DNA of 64,000 nt from assembly GCF_009690905.1 (NCBI RefSeq), contig NZ_VOSW01000007.1, positions 1-64,000 of the forward strand, given 5' to 3'. Both the position numbers and the translations under genes were made by a program. Numbering within the stretch: the stretch's first letter is position 1; each line of letters begins with the position of its first letter. The notes under the pieces were generated by a model, which saw only the letters and a list, made by a program, of their open reading frames with translations, did no database searches and was not told the origin of the DNA. Below are positions 57,115-64,000 of this stretch, piece after piece. This DNA comes from Paraburkholderia madseniana (GTDB taxonomy: Bacteria > Pseudomonadota > Gammaproteobacteria > Burkholderiales > Burkholderiaceae).

Positions 57115-57828
57115 TCAGGGTTTCGGCCCGACCTGATCGAGCCACTCACCGAACATCCGGCGCGCGGCGACTTCCAGCGCCGGACCGAACTGCGCGGTCT
57201 CGGCCCGCAACTGCCGCGCGTCGATGCCGTGGCCGGCGATCTCACCGGCATTGCCGATCAGCCAGGGTTCGAACCGGTCAGCGCGAATCTCCGGATGACA
57301 TTGCAGGCCCAGCACATGGCCGCCCCAGGCGAACGCCTGGTTTTCGCAGGCAGGCGTCGAGGCGAGACGTGTGGCGTTGTCGGGCAGGTCGAAGGTGTCG
57401 CCGTGCCAGTGCAGCATCGACGTGTGGGCGCCGTCCAGATGACGCACCGGCGACGCACGGCCCGCATCGGTGAGCGTAAGCGGTGTCCAGCCGAGTTCGG
57501 TATGGCCCGCGGGGTAGACGCGTGCACCGAGCGCACGCGCGATCAATTGCGCGCCAAGGCAGATGCCGAGCGTCGGCAAACCGGCGGCGATGCGCTTTTC
57601 GATCATGGAGAGCAACGGGACGAGCGTCGGGTAAAGCGCGTCGTCAGTTGCACTGATCGGGCCGCCGAGTACGACCATGAGCGATGCGGCAAACGGGTCC
57701 GGCGCTTCGATACGGGCAACGCCGACGTCGAGATAGCGCACCGGGCGCCCCCGTTCGCCGAGCTCCAGCTCAAGACTGCCCAGATCCTCGAAGTGCACGT
57801 GGCGAATGGCCAGAACTTCCCGATTCAT
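57115..57828 (-). CDS. Class-I glutamine amidotransferase-like protein
   Basis: 237 residues. The nucleophile Cys lies in PTLGICLGAQLIARALG and the catalytic His/Glu pair in GLQCHPEI, with an oxyanion strand VVLGGPIS. It belongs to the stand-alone GATase group (GuaA-N-like, as in the YfeJ and glutamyl-gamma hydrolase relatives). No synthetase domain or partner gene is present, so it may hydrolyse a gamma-glutamyl compound itself. A role next to the gamma-glutamyl-type ligase at 59.1 kb is conceivable but speculative. Confidence 0.85.
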   Translation of the reverse strand: MNREVLAIRHVHFEDLGSLELELGERGRPVRYLDVGVARIEAPDPFAASLMVVLGGPISATDDALYPTLVPLLSMIEKRIAAGLPTLGICLGAQLIARALGARVYPAGHTELGWTPLTLTDAGRASPVRHLDGAHTSMLHWHGDTFDLPDNATRLASTPACENQAFAWGGHVLGLQCHPEIRADRFEPWLIGNAGEIAGHGIDARQLRAETAQFGPALEVAARRMFGEWLDQVGPKP

Positions 57829-57956
57829 CAGCCTGTCCCACCTTCAGGTTGCCTAAAGACTTGCCGCTACACGGCGCGAACCGGCCGGCGGACGGCAATC
57901 GCCGCCCGCCGGAACACGGCTTCGCAGTGTAGCGGATTGTCCCAGGAGAAGCCGCC

Positions 57957-58595
57957 TTATTGGGCGAAGATCTTCCAGGTCTTCTTTTGGGTAGCGACGT
58001 CGGCCACTTCGTACACCGAGCAATCGAGACGCAGATCCGTGTCCGACATCTTCATGTCGAGCAGCGCGCAGTGATGCGGCGTCTTCTTCGGATTCTTGCT
58101 CGGCTCGAAGTGCGAGCAGCTCAGGCACATGCGGTGCGGCGGAATCGTGCCTTGCGCTTCCAACTGATGGATGGTCTTGAGCAGGGTGCGATAGAACAGC
58201 GTCTGTTCTTCCTCACGCAGCGTGCCGACCGCTTTGGCCAGGAAGTCCGGCCATTGCGCAGCGCGCTTCGCGGCCGTGCGGCCACGCGCCGTCAGCCGGA
58301 CCGCGAGGGCGCGGCCGTCGTCGAGTGCGCGGCGCTTTTCGACCAGGCCTTTGGTCTCGAGCGTGCTCACGGCATCGCTGGTGGTCGCGGCGGTCAGGGC
58401 CGTTTCGCGGGCAATTTCGCCAAGACGCATCGGCCCCTTGCGTTGCATCAGCAAGACCAGGATTTCGCCCTGGGTCGGCGTAAGGCCTGCGCCTTCCGCC
58501 CATTCCCAAGCCTGGCTCCGCATGGCCGTGCTCAATCGCAATAGGCTGTGGGTCACTCGCCCGGTTGCCTGTTCTCCGTATACGCCTTCGCTCAT
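57957..58595 (-). CDS. MarR-family regulator with a C-terminal Cys-rich tail
   Basis: 212 residues from ATG 58595. Winged-helix core: GLTPTQGEILVLLMQRKG, then the recognition helix in TAATTSDAVSTLETKGLVEK. After the dimerisation helix the chain continues for about 45 residues with CLSC, HHC and a last Cys in LDCSVY (four Cys plus His), absent in standard MarR. This looks like a metal or redox sensor. The upstream frame to 58652 is not supported. A candidate origin region lies upstream. Confidence 0.85.
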   Translation of the reverse strand: MSEGVYGEQATGRVTHSLLRLSTAMRSQAWEWAEGAGLTPTQGEILVLLMQRKGPMRLGEIARETALTAATTSDAVSTLETKGLVEKRRALDDGRALAVRLTARGRTAAKRAAQWPDFLAKAVGTLREEEQTLFYRTLLKTIHQLEAQGTIPPHRMCLSCSHFEPSKNPKKTPHHCALLDMKMSDTDLRLDCSVYEVADVATQKKTWKIFAQ

Positions 58596-59131
58596 AATCT
58601 TCGTTTGGTTTATTAAGCTTGCGAGCGATGTCGGCGAACCGCTGCCGAACACGCCCGTAGCCTGTGTGGGGTGGCCTCGCCCTAAAGCAGACGAGACGGT
58701 TTCTACTATCTCAAAAATTTACCGCCTTGCAAGCCAAAGGCAGATGAAACGACATTCTATGCGAGACCGGCCAATCGTACAGCTAAGTTATCCAACGCAA
58801 GCTGTGGATAACCATGGGAAAACACAGGGGATGGCCTGTGTGCCAATTCTTGATAAGCAGCTTGCCCCCTCTTTCCTTACTAAAGTTGTCCTCGTTTACC
58901 GCCATCGATGCGCCTCGGATCAGCCCAGTTATGGTTTACGTAGCACTTTGACTTTTCAGGGAATTATTCAGTTGTCCACAGGCAGATGCAATGCTTGTTA
59001 ACTACTACTACGTTTGTATACGTAAATTTTAGAAAAACCTGAAGGCCCGCGAGCTGGAAATTTATTTACGAAAAAAAACCCGCACGAGGCGGGTCTTCCT
59101 TACGGTTTAACGTAAGCAATCCTCTATCTGG
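58596..59131. other. Gap with DnaA boxes, candidate part of oriC
   Basis: About 535 bases with no gene. A perfect DnaA box TGTGGATAA lies at 58803-58811 (minus), TTGTCCACA at 58972-58980 (matches the relaxed consensus) and a weaker TTATCCAAC at 58788-58796. GTTTAC motifs occur near 58891 and 58933, and TGTATACGTA at 59015-59024. The stretch 58985-59080 is AT-rich. The right end holds the terminator of the ligase gene. The same signals recur in the gap at 61606-62458. Confidence 0.5.
59071..59096 (-). terminator. Intrinsic terminator of the ligase gene
   Basis: ACCCGC and GCGGGT pair around a five-base loop. On the minus strand they are followed by eight T. It lies 38 bases after the stop of the ligase gene. 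Confidence 0.88.
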
Positions 59132-60247
59132 CTAGGCTCGCCACTGCAGACACTGCTGTCTGACAGCTTCATGCAAGGACTTTTCCTGCTCGAAAACGCC
59201 CCGCAGCCACGTCGCGTCGTTGACCTGACCGCGCGCAATCGCACCGATTTCGGCGAGCGCGTTGCCCGAACCCAATGCTTCGGCGTGCGGTGCAATCAGA
59301 TCCAGCGTTTCGAGGATGTCTTCGGAAATCGTCTTGCGTTCGCTCGTTTGCGGATTGATGCAGTTGCCGGCCAGACCGAAGCGGCATGCTTCGAAGCGGT
59401 TGAACGTGTAGACGAGGTAATCGTCTTCCTTCGGCGTGATCGGCTTGTCGAGCAGCAGATGCCGGGCAAGCGTCTGGATGTAGCAGGCAATCGCCGCGGC
59501 GCGATCCACCGAAAACGGCGTATCCATCACGCGTACTTCGATCGTGCCGAAACCGGGCTTCGGCCGGATGTCCCAGTAAAAATCCTTCATGCTGTTGACC
59601 ACGCCGGTGTGGACCATCTTCGAGAAATATTCCTCGAAGCTATCCCACGTCAACACGAAGGGCGCACGGCCCGACAGCGGGAACGCGAACACGGAATTCA
59701 GTCGTGCCGAATGAAAACCGGTGTCGACGCCCTGCACGAACGGCGACGAAGCGGACAACGCGATGAAATGCGGGATGAAGCGCGACATCGAATGCAGCAG
59801 ATACAGCGCGCTGTTCGGATCCGGACAGCCGATGTGCACGTGCTGGCCGAACACCGTGAACTGCTTGGCAAGATAACCGTACAACTCGGAAAGATACTGA
59901 AAGCGTGGCGTATCGACGATTTGCCTTTCACTCCATTGCTGGAATGCGTGCGTGCCGCCGCCGCACAAGCCGACGTTCAGACGGTCGGCCGCCGACACCA
60001 GCGTGTCGCGGATCGTGCGCAAATCGGTGACGGCCTGTTCATGCGTCGTGCAGATACCGGTCGACAGCTCGATCATGCTTTCGGTGATTTCCGGCGTGAT
60101 GTTGCCGGGAATTTTTTCGTCCTTGATGAGGCGCATCAGATCCGAGCCGGCTTTGGTCAGATCATAGTCGTGCGTATTGACGATCTGCATCTCGAGTTCG
60201 ACACCGAATGTGAACGGTTTCGAATCGATGAAGGGTTCGAGTGACAT
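59132..60247 (-). CDS. ybdK: YbdK-family carboxylate-amine ligase (glutamate-cysteine ligase type 2)
   Basis: 371 residues, the family length. [13 protein letters not shown] at the start, [30 protein letters not shown] and [19 protein letters not shown] are the metal and substrate motifs of the GCS2 fold. E. coli YbdK has weak glutamate-cysteine ligase activity, so the physiological substrate may differ. GGGGA ahead of ATG 60247 supports the start; the frame to 60283 adds non-family residues. A strong terminator follows. Confidence 0.9.
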   Translation of the reverse strand: MSLEPFIDSKPFTFGVELEMQIVNTHDYDLTKAGSDLMRLIKDEKIPGNITPEITESMIELSTGICTTHEQAVTDLRTIRDTLVSAADRLNVGLCGGGTHAFQQWSERQIVDTPRFQYLSELYGYLAKQFTVFGQHVHIGCPDPNSALYLLHSMSRFIPHFIALSASSPFVQGVDTGFHSARLNSVFAFPLSGRAPFVLTWDSFEEYFSKMVHTGVVNSMKDFYWDIRPKPGFGTIEVRVMDTPFSVDRAAAIACYIQTLARHLLLDKPITPKEDDYLVYTFNRFEACRFGLAGNCINPQTSERKTISEDILETLDLIAPHAEALGSGNALAEIGAIARGQVNDATWLRGVFEQEKSLHEAVRQQCLQWRA

Positions 60248-60399
60248 GGCGTCCCCAGAGTCAGGTCGGCCGATGTGTGTCACATGTCTGTGTCACACAC
60301 CCGGCCGTTTTTGAATCGAATAAGTTGGATAAAGCGCGCAAATCAGGCGCGTAAAGCATTGGACAGCGCATCGGACAGCGGCGTGCCCTTACCGTGCGC

Positions 60400-61605
60400 T
60401 TACTCTTCGCGCCGTTCAGCCACCAGCGCCAGGCTGCGATACACGAGCCACGGCCCGAGAATCTGCAGCACGAAAATTGAACACATCACGATCGCGCGCA
60501 GTTGCGGATCGAAATTCGGATAAAGGTTGTAGGTATCGTCGACGAGCAGGTACGCAAGCGCCGACATGGGCGATAACGACAAACCGAGCGCCATGCCCTG
60601 CTTCCAGTTCAAGCCACTCGGCTTGGCGAAGGCCATCACGCCCACCAGTTTCGCGACCAGACGCGCAACAATCAGACCCAGCGCCGCGACACCGCCAAGC
60701 GCGATGTCTTTCCATTCGAACGAAGTGAGCGTCAGCACGAACAGAATCACGGTCAACAACCAGCCGGCCGTGCCGAAATGTTCCGGCCACAACTGCGGAC
60801 GCGCTTCAAGATTCTTCACGATGATGCCCGCGGCCAGCAACGCGAGAATGGTGGAAAGCTTGAACACATGCGCCACCGCAATGGCCAGCAGCACGAGGCC
60901 GAACAGCGCGACGAACGAATGCTCGTCCTGCATGTTCAGACGACGGTAAAAAAACGTGCAGGTGCGCGCCAGCAGATAGGCCAGCACGAGCGAGCCGACC
61001 AGCAAATAAAGCGGCTGCAGAATCGTGGCGTAGACGTTGCCGTAAACCTCCTGATGCAACCAGCTCGAGACCAGTTTTTCGATCACCACCGCGTACATGC
61101 TGTTCAGCGCGGTAAGGGTCAACAACCGTTGCGTGACCTGGCCTTCCGCGCGCAGCTCGGTTTTGAGCTGGATCACCATTGCCGGCGAAGTCGCCATGGC
61201 AATCGCGGCGAGCACCGTTGCCACCATCAGCGGCACCTTCAGGAACAACAAAACCGGCAAAACCAGTGCGAACGTCAGCGTGGCTTCCGCGACGCTCGAC
61301 AGAATCAGCCAGGGATTGCGGCGAATCCAGCGCAAATCGAGCCGGCTGCCCAGTTCGAATAACAACAAACCGAGCGCTACGTCGAGCAAAGGCCGCGCGG
61401 CGCTCGCGGAATCAGCGTCGATCACGCCGAAACCGGCTGCGCCGGCTACCAGGCCAATGACCGCATACCCGGAAATGCGCGGCAAACGCCATGCGCGGTA
61501 GCACAGTTCACCGCACAGACCCGCGGCGAGCAATGCAAGACCAGCCCAAAAAATGGCGTCGGGTGTGAGTGGCCATGCTGGAAAAAATGAAAACGCCGAC
61601 TTCAT
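60400..61605 (-). CDS. CPA2-family cation/proton antiporter without a regulatory domain
   Basis: 401 residues, about twelve hydrophobic helices. Typical KefB/NapA-like features: GYAVIGLVAGAAGFG near helix 2, LLFELGSRLDL, and the paired Ser/Pro motif AMATSPAMVIQLKTELRAEG with the acidic neighbourhood. There is no C-terminal TrkA-N domain, unlike KefB/KefC. It exchanges Na+ or K+ for H+. AAGGAGA lies ahead of ATG 61605. It is followed by the YbdK-type ligase gene 152 bases downstream. Confidence 0.88.
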   Translation of the reverse strand: MKSAFSFFPAWPLTPDAIFWAGLALLAAGLCGELCYRAWRLPRISGYAVIGLVAGAAGFGVIDADSASAARPLLDVALGLLLFELGSRLDLRWIRRNPWLILSSVAEATLTFALVLPVLLFLKVPLMVATVLAAIAMATSPAMVIQLKTELRAEGQVTQRLLTLTALNSMYAVVIEKLVSSWLHQEVYGNVYATILQPLYLLVGSLVLAYLLARTCTFFYRRLNMQDEHSFVALFGLVLLAIAVAHVFKLSTILALLAAGIIVKNLEARPQLWPEHFGTAGWLLTVILFVLTLTSFEWKDIALGGVAALGLIVARLVAKLVGVMAFAKPSGLNWKQGMALGLSLSPMSALAYLLVDDTYNLYPNFDPQLRAIVMCSIFVLQILGPWLVYRSLALVAERREE

Positions 61606-62458
61606 CGTAATGGGTTCTCCTTGGCAGCAACGGCAGACAACACGAACCGGCGCAAACACCGGCGAGCGGATGAACGCATGAGGCGCTCACTGTCGCGATC
61701 GCTTCGCGTGACCCGCGTTGCGAGTTTTCAACGATCGGATGATCTGAATGTGCCGCAGCCGCAAGGGGCGCAGCGCATTCTGGGGGCGGCCGTAGCTACC
61801 GGCCCGGCACGGTGAAAGAACGCCGTCGACTTTGAATCAGATTCTGATTGCGCGGCACCGTTCCATTGCAGCGTGTGCGGCCAGCGGCGAGGCACGACGC
61901 GGAAAAGAACGGCGATTGTGCCATAGCTTTTTCAGACTTGACCGAAAAGACAGGAACATGCAGGCAAAACGGTAAAAACGTACGTTATCTTCGCGAGATG
62001 AGGAAAAAGCGACCGTTTTAAAACCGGGTCGGGCTCTCATAGCGTACAGATTCGACGTTGCAGATGTGTTTCCTGGCACACGGCCGGCGGCGTTTTCCTT
62101 CAACTTTCGACGCTTCGGGCTCAACGATTGCGCTCGATCTCGGGACGGCCTTTCTGTTTACAGGTTTACCGTATGTATACGTAGTAACAGTTAACAAGGT
62201 GACTCGTTTTCTGTGGATAACTCCGGTTTACCGAATTGATTCATCGGCTTGCCGCTCGCATAACAGGATGCACAGCGTGTGCGGCAGCGGAGGGTATACA
62301 AGGGTAACTTTTCGCGATTTTCGGCCGCGGCAAAGTTACCCCGTTTACGTCCACAACGGTTCCACATGAGTTGCGCCGGTAAACGGCGCGGTTATCCACA
62401 AGTTTCAGTGGATAACTTTTCCTGGCGCCGATGTTCGGTGCGCGCGGTTAACTACGGG
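61606..62458. other. Gap with clustered DnaA boxes, candidate oriC
   Basis: About 850 bases with no supported gene. DnaA boxes: TGTGGATAA at 62212-62220 (minus), TTATCCACA at 62392-62400 (plus) and TTATCCACT at 62407-62415 (minus), the last two facing each other six bases apart. GTTTAC motifs occur near 62164, 62226, 62343 and (inverted) 62379. TGTATACGTA lies at 62174-62183 and is shared with the gap at 58.6-59.1 kb. GGTTAACT is repeated at 62446 and 62457. The stretch 62150-62230 is AT-rich and could melt. Confidence 0.6.
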
Positions 62459-64000
62459 TTAACTCACCGTACCCTGGCGCAACGCACGCAAGAGGAAGCG
62501 GGCAGGATCGATGTCTTCGGCCAAATCCCGTTCGAGCGGCCACGGTTCACCTTCGATCTGCGAGGCGATCAGCTCCGCTCCAAGTGCCGCCCATACCAGA
62601 CCGCGAGAACCGTACGCGAACCCGCCGTACAAGCCGTCGACGCGTGGCAGATCGAGCGGCCATGCGCCACGCAGGCGCTGGGCATCGCGGGCCGAGGCGG
62701 CTTCGTCGGCGAAGTTGCCGATCATCGGCATCCGGTCGCTCGTGACGCAGCGAAACGCGACGCGCCCGGCGAGCTTCACCGCCTCTGCCGGGTCGACGAT
62801 GCCGTCAAAGGCCGGCAGCATCTGCGCAACGCGCTCGAGGTTTTCCAGATGGCCATCCGGTCGCAACGCGGTGTCGGGGTCGTCGAGTTCGTAGGTGGCG
62901 CCGGTCAGCGTGACGCCGTCGGCGAGCGGGACCGCGTAGCCTTCGCCTATAACCGGCATCTCGAGTGTGAGCACCGTGCCCGGCGGCAGCAAAGTCAACT
63001 GGCCGCGGATGCTGCGGGTCGGCGCGTACTGCAAACCGGCGAGCCGCGCGGCGTCGTGCGCGCTCGCGACAATGACCACCGGCGCGCGCGCGATGGCTTG
63101 CCCAGTTGCGTCGAAGACGGTCCATTGATTGCCGGACCGTTCGAGGCGCGCCACGTCTACTCCGAAGCGGCGTTCGAGCAGCCCGCCCGCGGCTGCGCAC
63201 TGCGCGGTGCAAAGCGACGCCGGGTCGATCCAGCCGCCTTGGGGGAAAAGCCAGCCGCTTCGCGCGAGCGGCATGCCCGCAAGCCTTTGCGCCTCGTTCA
63301 GCGAAACGGGCGTCACATATTCCGCCGGGTAACCGAACGCGGCGATTGCCTCGCTCATCGAGCGGGCTTCTTCGTCGTCCGCGGCGATCTGCAACAGCCC
63401 TGGCGCGCCGCGCAATGGACGGTAACCAAGCCGTTCGAGCGCGGCCCAGCGTCTGAGCGTGTAGAGAAAGCCCGCGCGCGTGACGCGCGAAGCGACGCTG
63501 TCGTTGCGCGAGATCATGGGATGGAACACGCCGGCCGGATTACCCGAGGCGTCCTGAGCCACCGACGCGTGCCGCTCCAGCGACGTGACGCGCCAGCCGC
63601 GTGCGGCCAGCCGCTCGATCGCCGCGCAACCCGCGAGGCCGGTGCCGATTACGATCGCATGCCGCTCATCGACTTCAAGTGGCGCGGGCGGCTCATAGCG
63701 GCGGACACGCCAGCGCGGCGCGAAATGGCCGACCAGCATCGCGCGTTTCCAGCCGAAACCATCGACTTTTTGGTACACAAAGCCGTTTTGCGTCAACGCG
63801 CGCTTGATGTCGCCGGCACTGCTGTAGGTTGCGAATGTGGCGTTCTCGCCGGCCATCCGGGCGAGCGCCTTGAAGATCGCCGGCGTCCACATTTCTGGGT
63901 TTCTTGCCGGGGCGAAGCCGTCGAGATAGAACGCATCGGCGCGCAGCCTCAACGCCGGCAGGCTCTCCGCGGCGTCAGCGAACACCAGTGTCAACGTGAT
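62459..64000 (-). CDS. mnmC: tRNA 5-methylaminomethyl-2-thiouridine biosynthesis bifunctional protein MnmC, N-terminus outside the window
   Basis: At least 513 codons are inside the window and the frame runs off the right edge. The first visible part (AFYLDGFAPARNPEMW, then TYSSAGDIKRALTQNGF) is the end of the methyltransferase domain. The second part starts VIGTGLAGCAAIERLAARGW, the FAD-binding oxidase domain, and ends with GLYGGFAYGSRGLVWAALGAEL. It acts after MnmEG on tRNA wobble uridine, so the pathway is completed by mnmG at 29.8 kb. The stop overlaps a GGTTAACT repeat of the candidate origin gap. Confidence 0.96.
   Translation of the reverse strand: MTLTLVFADAAESLPALRLRADAFYLDGFAPARNPEMWTPAIFKALARMAGENATFATYSSAGDIKRALTQNGFVYQKVDGFGWKRAMLVGHFAPRWRVRRYEPPAPLEVDERHAIVIGTGLAGCAAIERLAARGWRVTSLERHASVAQDASGNPAGVFHPMISRNDSVASRVTRAGFLYTLRRWAALERLGYRPLRGAPGLLQIAADDEEARSMSEAIAAFGYPAEYVTPVSLNEAQRLAGMPLARSGWLFPQGGWIDPASLCTAQCAAAGGLLERRFGVDVARLERSGNQWTVFDATGQAIARAPVVIVASAHDAARLAGLQYAPTRSIRGQLTLLPPGTVLTLEMPVIGEGYAVPLADGVTLTGATYELDDPDTALRPDGHLENLERVAQMLPAFDGIVDPAEAVKLAGRVAFRCVTSDRMPMIGNFADEAASARDAQRLRGAWPLDLPRVDGLYGGFAYGSRGLVWAALGAELIASQIEGEPWPLERDLAEDIDPARFLLRALRQGTVS

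Noticed and set aside
62058-62369. 103-codon plus-strand frame in the origin-like gap
   Set aside because: It crosses a DnaA box and AT-rich elements and has no ribosome site or family.

Overview
The window looks like origin-proximal DNA from the primary chromosome of a Burkholderia-type betaproteobacterium, most likely Paraburkholderia. This rests on high-GC coding DNA, the atpIBEFHAGDC gene order, the mnmG-rsmG-parA-parB block with chromosome-1 type parS sites (TGTTTCACGTGAAACA), hemE next to priA, and many genes whose sequence is of Burkholderiaceae type (DUF3717 protein, YbdK-family ligase, phhA-phhB with an Lrp-type regulator). No database was searched, so the genus is an inference from recognised protein families.

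Layout. 0-3.3 kb: tail of an IS5-type transposase, a ThDP enzyme, a PepSY protein and a zinc-finger/ribbon-helix-helix protein. 3.3-9 kb: a lone branched-chain amino acid binding protein behind trifunctional putA, then two tiny membrane proteins. 9.1-15.8 kb: a YeiH-type exporter coupled to a small Cys-rich protein, priA, hemE and a PheC-like periplasmic dehydratase. 15.8-18.4 kb: a long gene-poor gap with a possible frameshifted small gene, then an acyl-CoA synthetase. 18.6-26.6 kb: the complete F1Fo ATP synthase operon with its promoter. 26.8-31.9 kb: a PhzF remnant, parB, parA, rsmG, mnmG and two perfect parS sites. 32-44 kb: two complete branched-chain (Liv-type) ABC transport systems with three binding proteins. 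44.3-49.4 kb: a GMC oxidoreductase, a long inverted repeat, mmsA and a divergent LysR regulator. 49.7-55.7 kb: a CYTH protein, the phenylalanine hydroxylase cluster, DUF3717, a two-component system and a SET-domain protein. 55.9-62 kb: an OYE-type reductase, a class-I amidotransferase, a MarR regulator with a Cys-rich tail, a YbdK-type ligase and a CPA2 antiporter. 62.4 kb to the end: mnmC, cut by the window edge.

Replication and segregation. Almost all highly expressed genes between 3 and 46 kb, including the atp operon, lie on the minus strand, which fits a replication fork running leftwards from an origin near the right end. The two gene-free gaps at 58.6-59.1 kb and 61.6-62.5 kb carry DnaA boxes, repeated GTTTAC motifs and a shared TGTATACGTA palindrome, and are candidate parts of oriC. 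The parS sites lie about 27-32 kb away, next to the parAB genes that act on them.

Metabolism. The rest is dominated by amino acid handling: proline oxidation (putA), branched-chain uptake (three Liv sets), valine/propionyl-type catabolism (mmsA), phenylalanine hydroxylation (phhAB) and arogenate/prephenate dehydration (pheC-like). Most ABC and metabolic genes sit in tight minus-strand operons with 1-4 base overlaps and recognisable intrinsic terminators.

The most unusual points are a perfect parS site that forms the stem of an intrinsic terminator, a possible bipartite origin, duplicated hairpins inside the atp operon, an arginine in place of the Walker A lysine in one LivF, and several small proteins below usual annotation size.
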